Source: Verrucomicrobiota bacterium
GTDB lineage: Bacteria; Verrucomicrobiota; Verrucomicrobiia; Limisphaerales; UBA1319
Assembly: GCA_022709905.1 (NCBI GenBank)
Contig: JAKLHY010000016.1
Location: 1-64,000 of the forward strand
Direction: 5' to 3'
DNA length: 64,000 bases
Shown here piece after piece: positions 63,060 to 64,000 of this stretch. How positions within the stretch are numbered: position 1 is the stretch's first letter; each line of letters begins with the position of its first letter. The position numbers and the translations under genes were made by a program. The notes below the pieces were generated by a model. That model was not told the DNA's origin. It made no database searches and was given only the letters and a program-made list of their open reading frames with translations.

Positions 63060-64000
63060 ATGTGCCTGGAAGTTTCCACGCCTGTTTATCTTGGTCTTTT
63101 TCTGATCTCTTCGGTGGCCTCGTGGATTCTGATTTCGTGGATCCTGCTTGTCCTGGGATTCGTGTTGATCTTGTGGTTCCGGGATCCGTCATGGTTCAAG
63201 ACGGCGTTCGCGGGACGAGCCCGAGCTCGCAACGAAAACGAGGGCGACGACGACGGCAATGCCACAGAAGTTCTGGAAGACAAGCTCAGCCTCCCGTGGA
63301 CCGAGCTCCTTCCTCATGTCAAGCTCGAGGAATATCTCAAGCTCGAGGGATCAACTCCTGAGGGATACAGCTTCTGGCTGATTCTCCGGCCCGGTTCGGA
63401 TCACACCCTTTACCTGACGGCTTACGATGTGACGGGAACCATTCAACGGACGCCCGCGGGCGAAAGCGGGCTGGCAAAAATCAGGCCGAGGGAAGCCATG
63501 GTTCTCTATAGCAGGATGGATGATCATGACCAACTCAATCACTATCTGTCGGTTACAAGCCAGGAAGATGACTGGCCATCTGACGTGGCCTGCGCGATTC
63601 TTTTGGCCAATCGCGTGGACTATTGCCAGGGAAACGATCTGGTCTGCCGTGCTCGAACCCAGCGTCTGAACTGCAAATTCATCAAGGCCTGGGATCTTCC
63701 CACCGAATACGCCTTGCGCGCCGCGCAGTCCAGCATGTCGATGCTCTCCAAGTTCGCCCTGCAACTCGTCGAAGCCAAATCGCTCGAGGCAACCCTCCCA
63801 GGCCCCTTGGCCTCGGATAAGGTCTACGTGCTGGGTGATGCCTGGGGAAACACGATGCGTTTCACCTTGGAGGACCGTCATGGCCTGCGAATCTTCCGTT
63901 CTCGTGAACCCGGCAGCTCGGGTGAACATAGCGTCAAGGATATCGAACGCGATCTCAAAAAACAGGATCTGGTCCATCTGCGGCTGGCGCCCAAGACCTC
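63060..64000 (+). CDS. Membrane-anchored hypothetical protein, truncated by the window end
   Basis: An open frame starts with ATG at 63060 and runs past position 64000, so the protein exceeds 313 residues. The N-terminus has one long or two adjacent hydrophobic helices (VYLGLFLISSVASWILISW, ILLVLGFVLILWF), then an acidic linker (NENEGDDDGN). A large soluble domain follows (LPWTELLPHVKLEEYLKLEG, GYSFWLILRPGSDHTLYLT, NRVDYCQGNDLVCRARTQRL). I do not recognise the family. It starts 137 bp after the ECF sigma factor on the same strand. An opposite-strand frame at 63351-63977 is taken as antisense of this gene. Confidence 0.65.
   Translation, partial: MCLEVSTPVYLGLFLISSVASWILISWILLVLGFVLILWFRDPSWFKTAFAGRARARNENEGDDDGNATEVLEDKLSLPWTELLPHVKLEEYLKLEGSTPEGYSFWLILRPGSDHTLYLTAYDVTGTIQRTPAGESGLAKIRPREAMVLYSRMDDHDQLNHYLSVTSQEDDWPSDVACAILLANRVDYCQGNDLVCRARTQRLNCKFIKAWDLPTEYALRAAQSSMSMLSKFALQLVEAKSLEATLPGPLASDKVYVLGDAWGNTMRFTLEDRHGLRIFRSREPGSSGEHSVKDIERDLKKQDLVHLRLAPKT

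Overview
The window is a G+C-rich chromosomal segment, densely coding on both strands. Several traits point to a free-living member of the Verrucomicrobia, probably a Pedosphaera/Limisphaera-like relative. These are a SecA with a large insert, a secreted protein ending in a thrombospondin type-3-like segment, a planctomycete/verrucomicrobial-type ECF sigma factor, exported Gfo/Idh/MocA, GH2 and beta-helix proteins, and short dispersed repeats containing GGAGGGACGAG. This placement is inferred from family style and not from a marker-gene tree. No tRNA, rRNA, CRISPR array, intact insertion sequence or phage gene was found.

Layout. 1-11 kb: a small hypothetical gene, an octaheme cytochrome c fused to HEAT and TPR repeats, secA, and mfd on the opposite strand. 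11-14 kb: a beta-solenoid surface protein, a C_GCAxxG_C_C redox protein, a zinc-ribbon protein and rnc. 14-17 kb: uvrA overlapping a Uma2-type nuclease gene. 17.5-24.6 kb: a coiled-coil/TPR protein, dtd, a pabB-pabC fusion, and a tightly overlapping Nudix / exported ADP-ribosylglycohydrolase-like / rhodanese operon. 24.8-30.7 kb: rpsA, lysA and a hybrid histidine kinase. 30.7-40.3 kb: two exported hypothetical proteins, a U32 peptidase-family (RlhA-like) gene, proC, an OmpA-like protein, a PIN-PhoH ATPase, a GST-like gene overlapping a possible DICT-domain gene, and a small Cys-rich protein.

40.4-46.7 kb is the selenium locus. selA, selB and selD form one compact operon (4-bp overlap, then a 10-bp gap). 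The selD product carries a Cys-rich N-terminal extension with three CxC motifs and a C-terminal carboxymuconolactone decarboxylase/AhpD-like thiol domain. It converges on a NapH-like membrane iron-sulfur gene preceded by a small membrane protein gene. No selenoprotein gene or tRNA-Sec gene was recognised in the window. The multidomain SelD is the most unusual feature here.

46.8-64 kb: an RlmI-like RNA methyltransferase, a PIG-L deacetylase, a repeat-rich interval with a decayed Wzz-like gene, an exported oxidoreductase with a clear intrinsic terminator, a very large GH2-like protein lacking the usual acid/base motif, a GldA-type dehydrogenase, a MIF-like tautomerase, two secreted proteins, an ECF sigma factor, and a membrane-anchored protein running off the window end.

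Two short dispersed repeat families were seen. Family A (GGAGGGACGAGTTCCACGAG-like) lies in the gaps near 3.5, 6.8 and 49.1-49.3 kb. Family B (TTAACCGCGAATGGACGCCA-like) lies near 39.9 and 57.4-57.7 kb.
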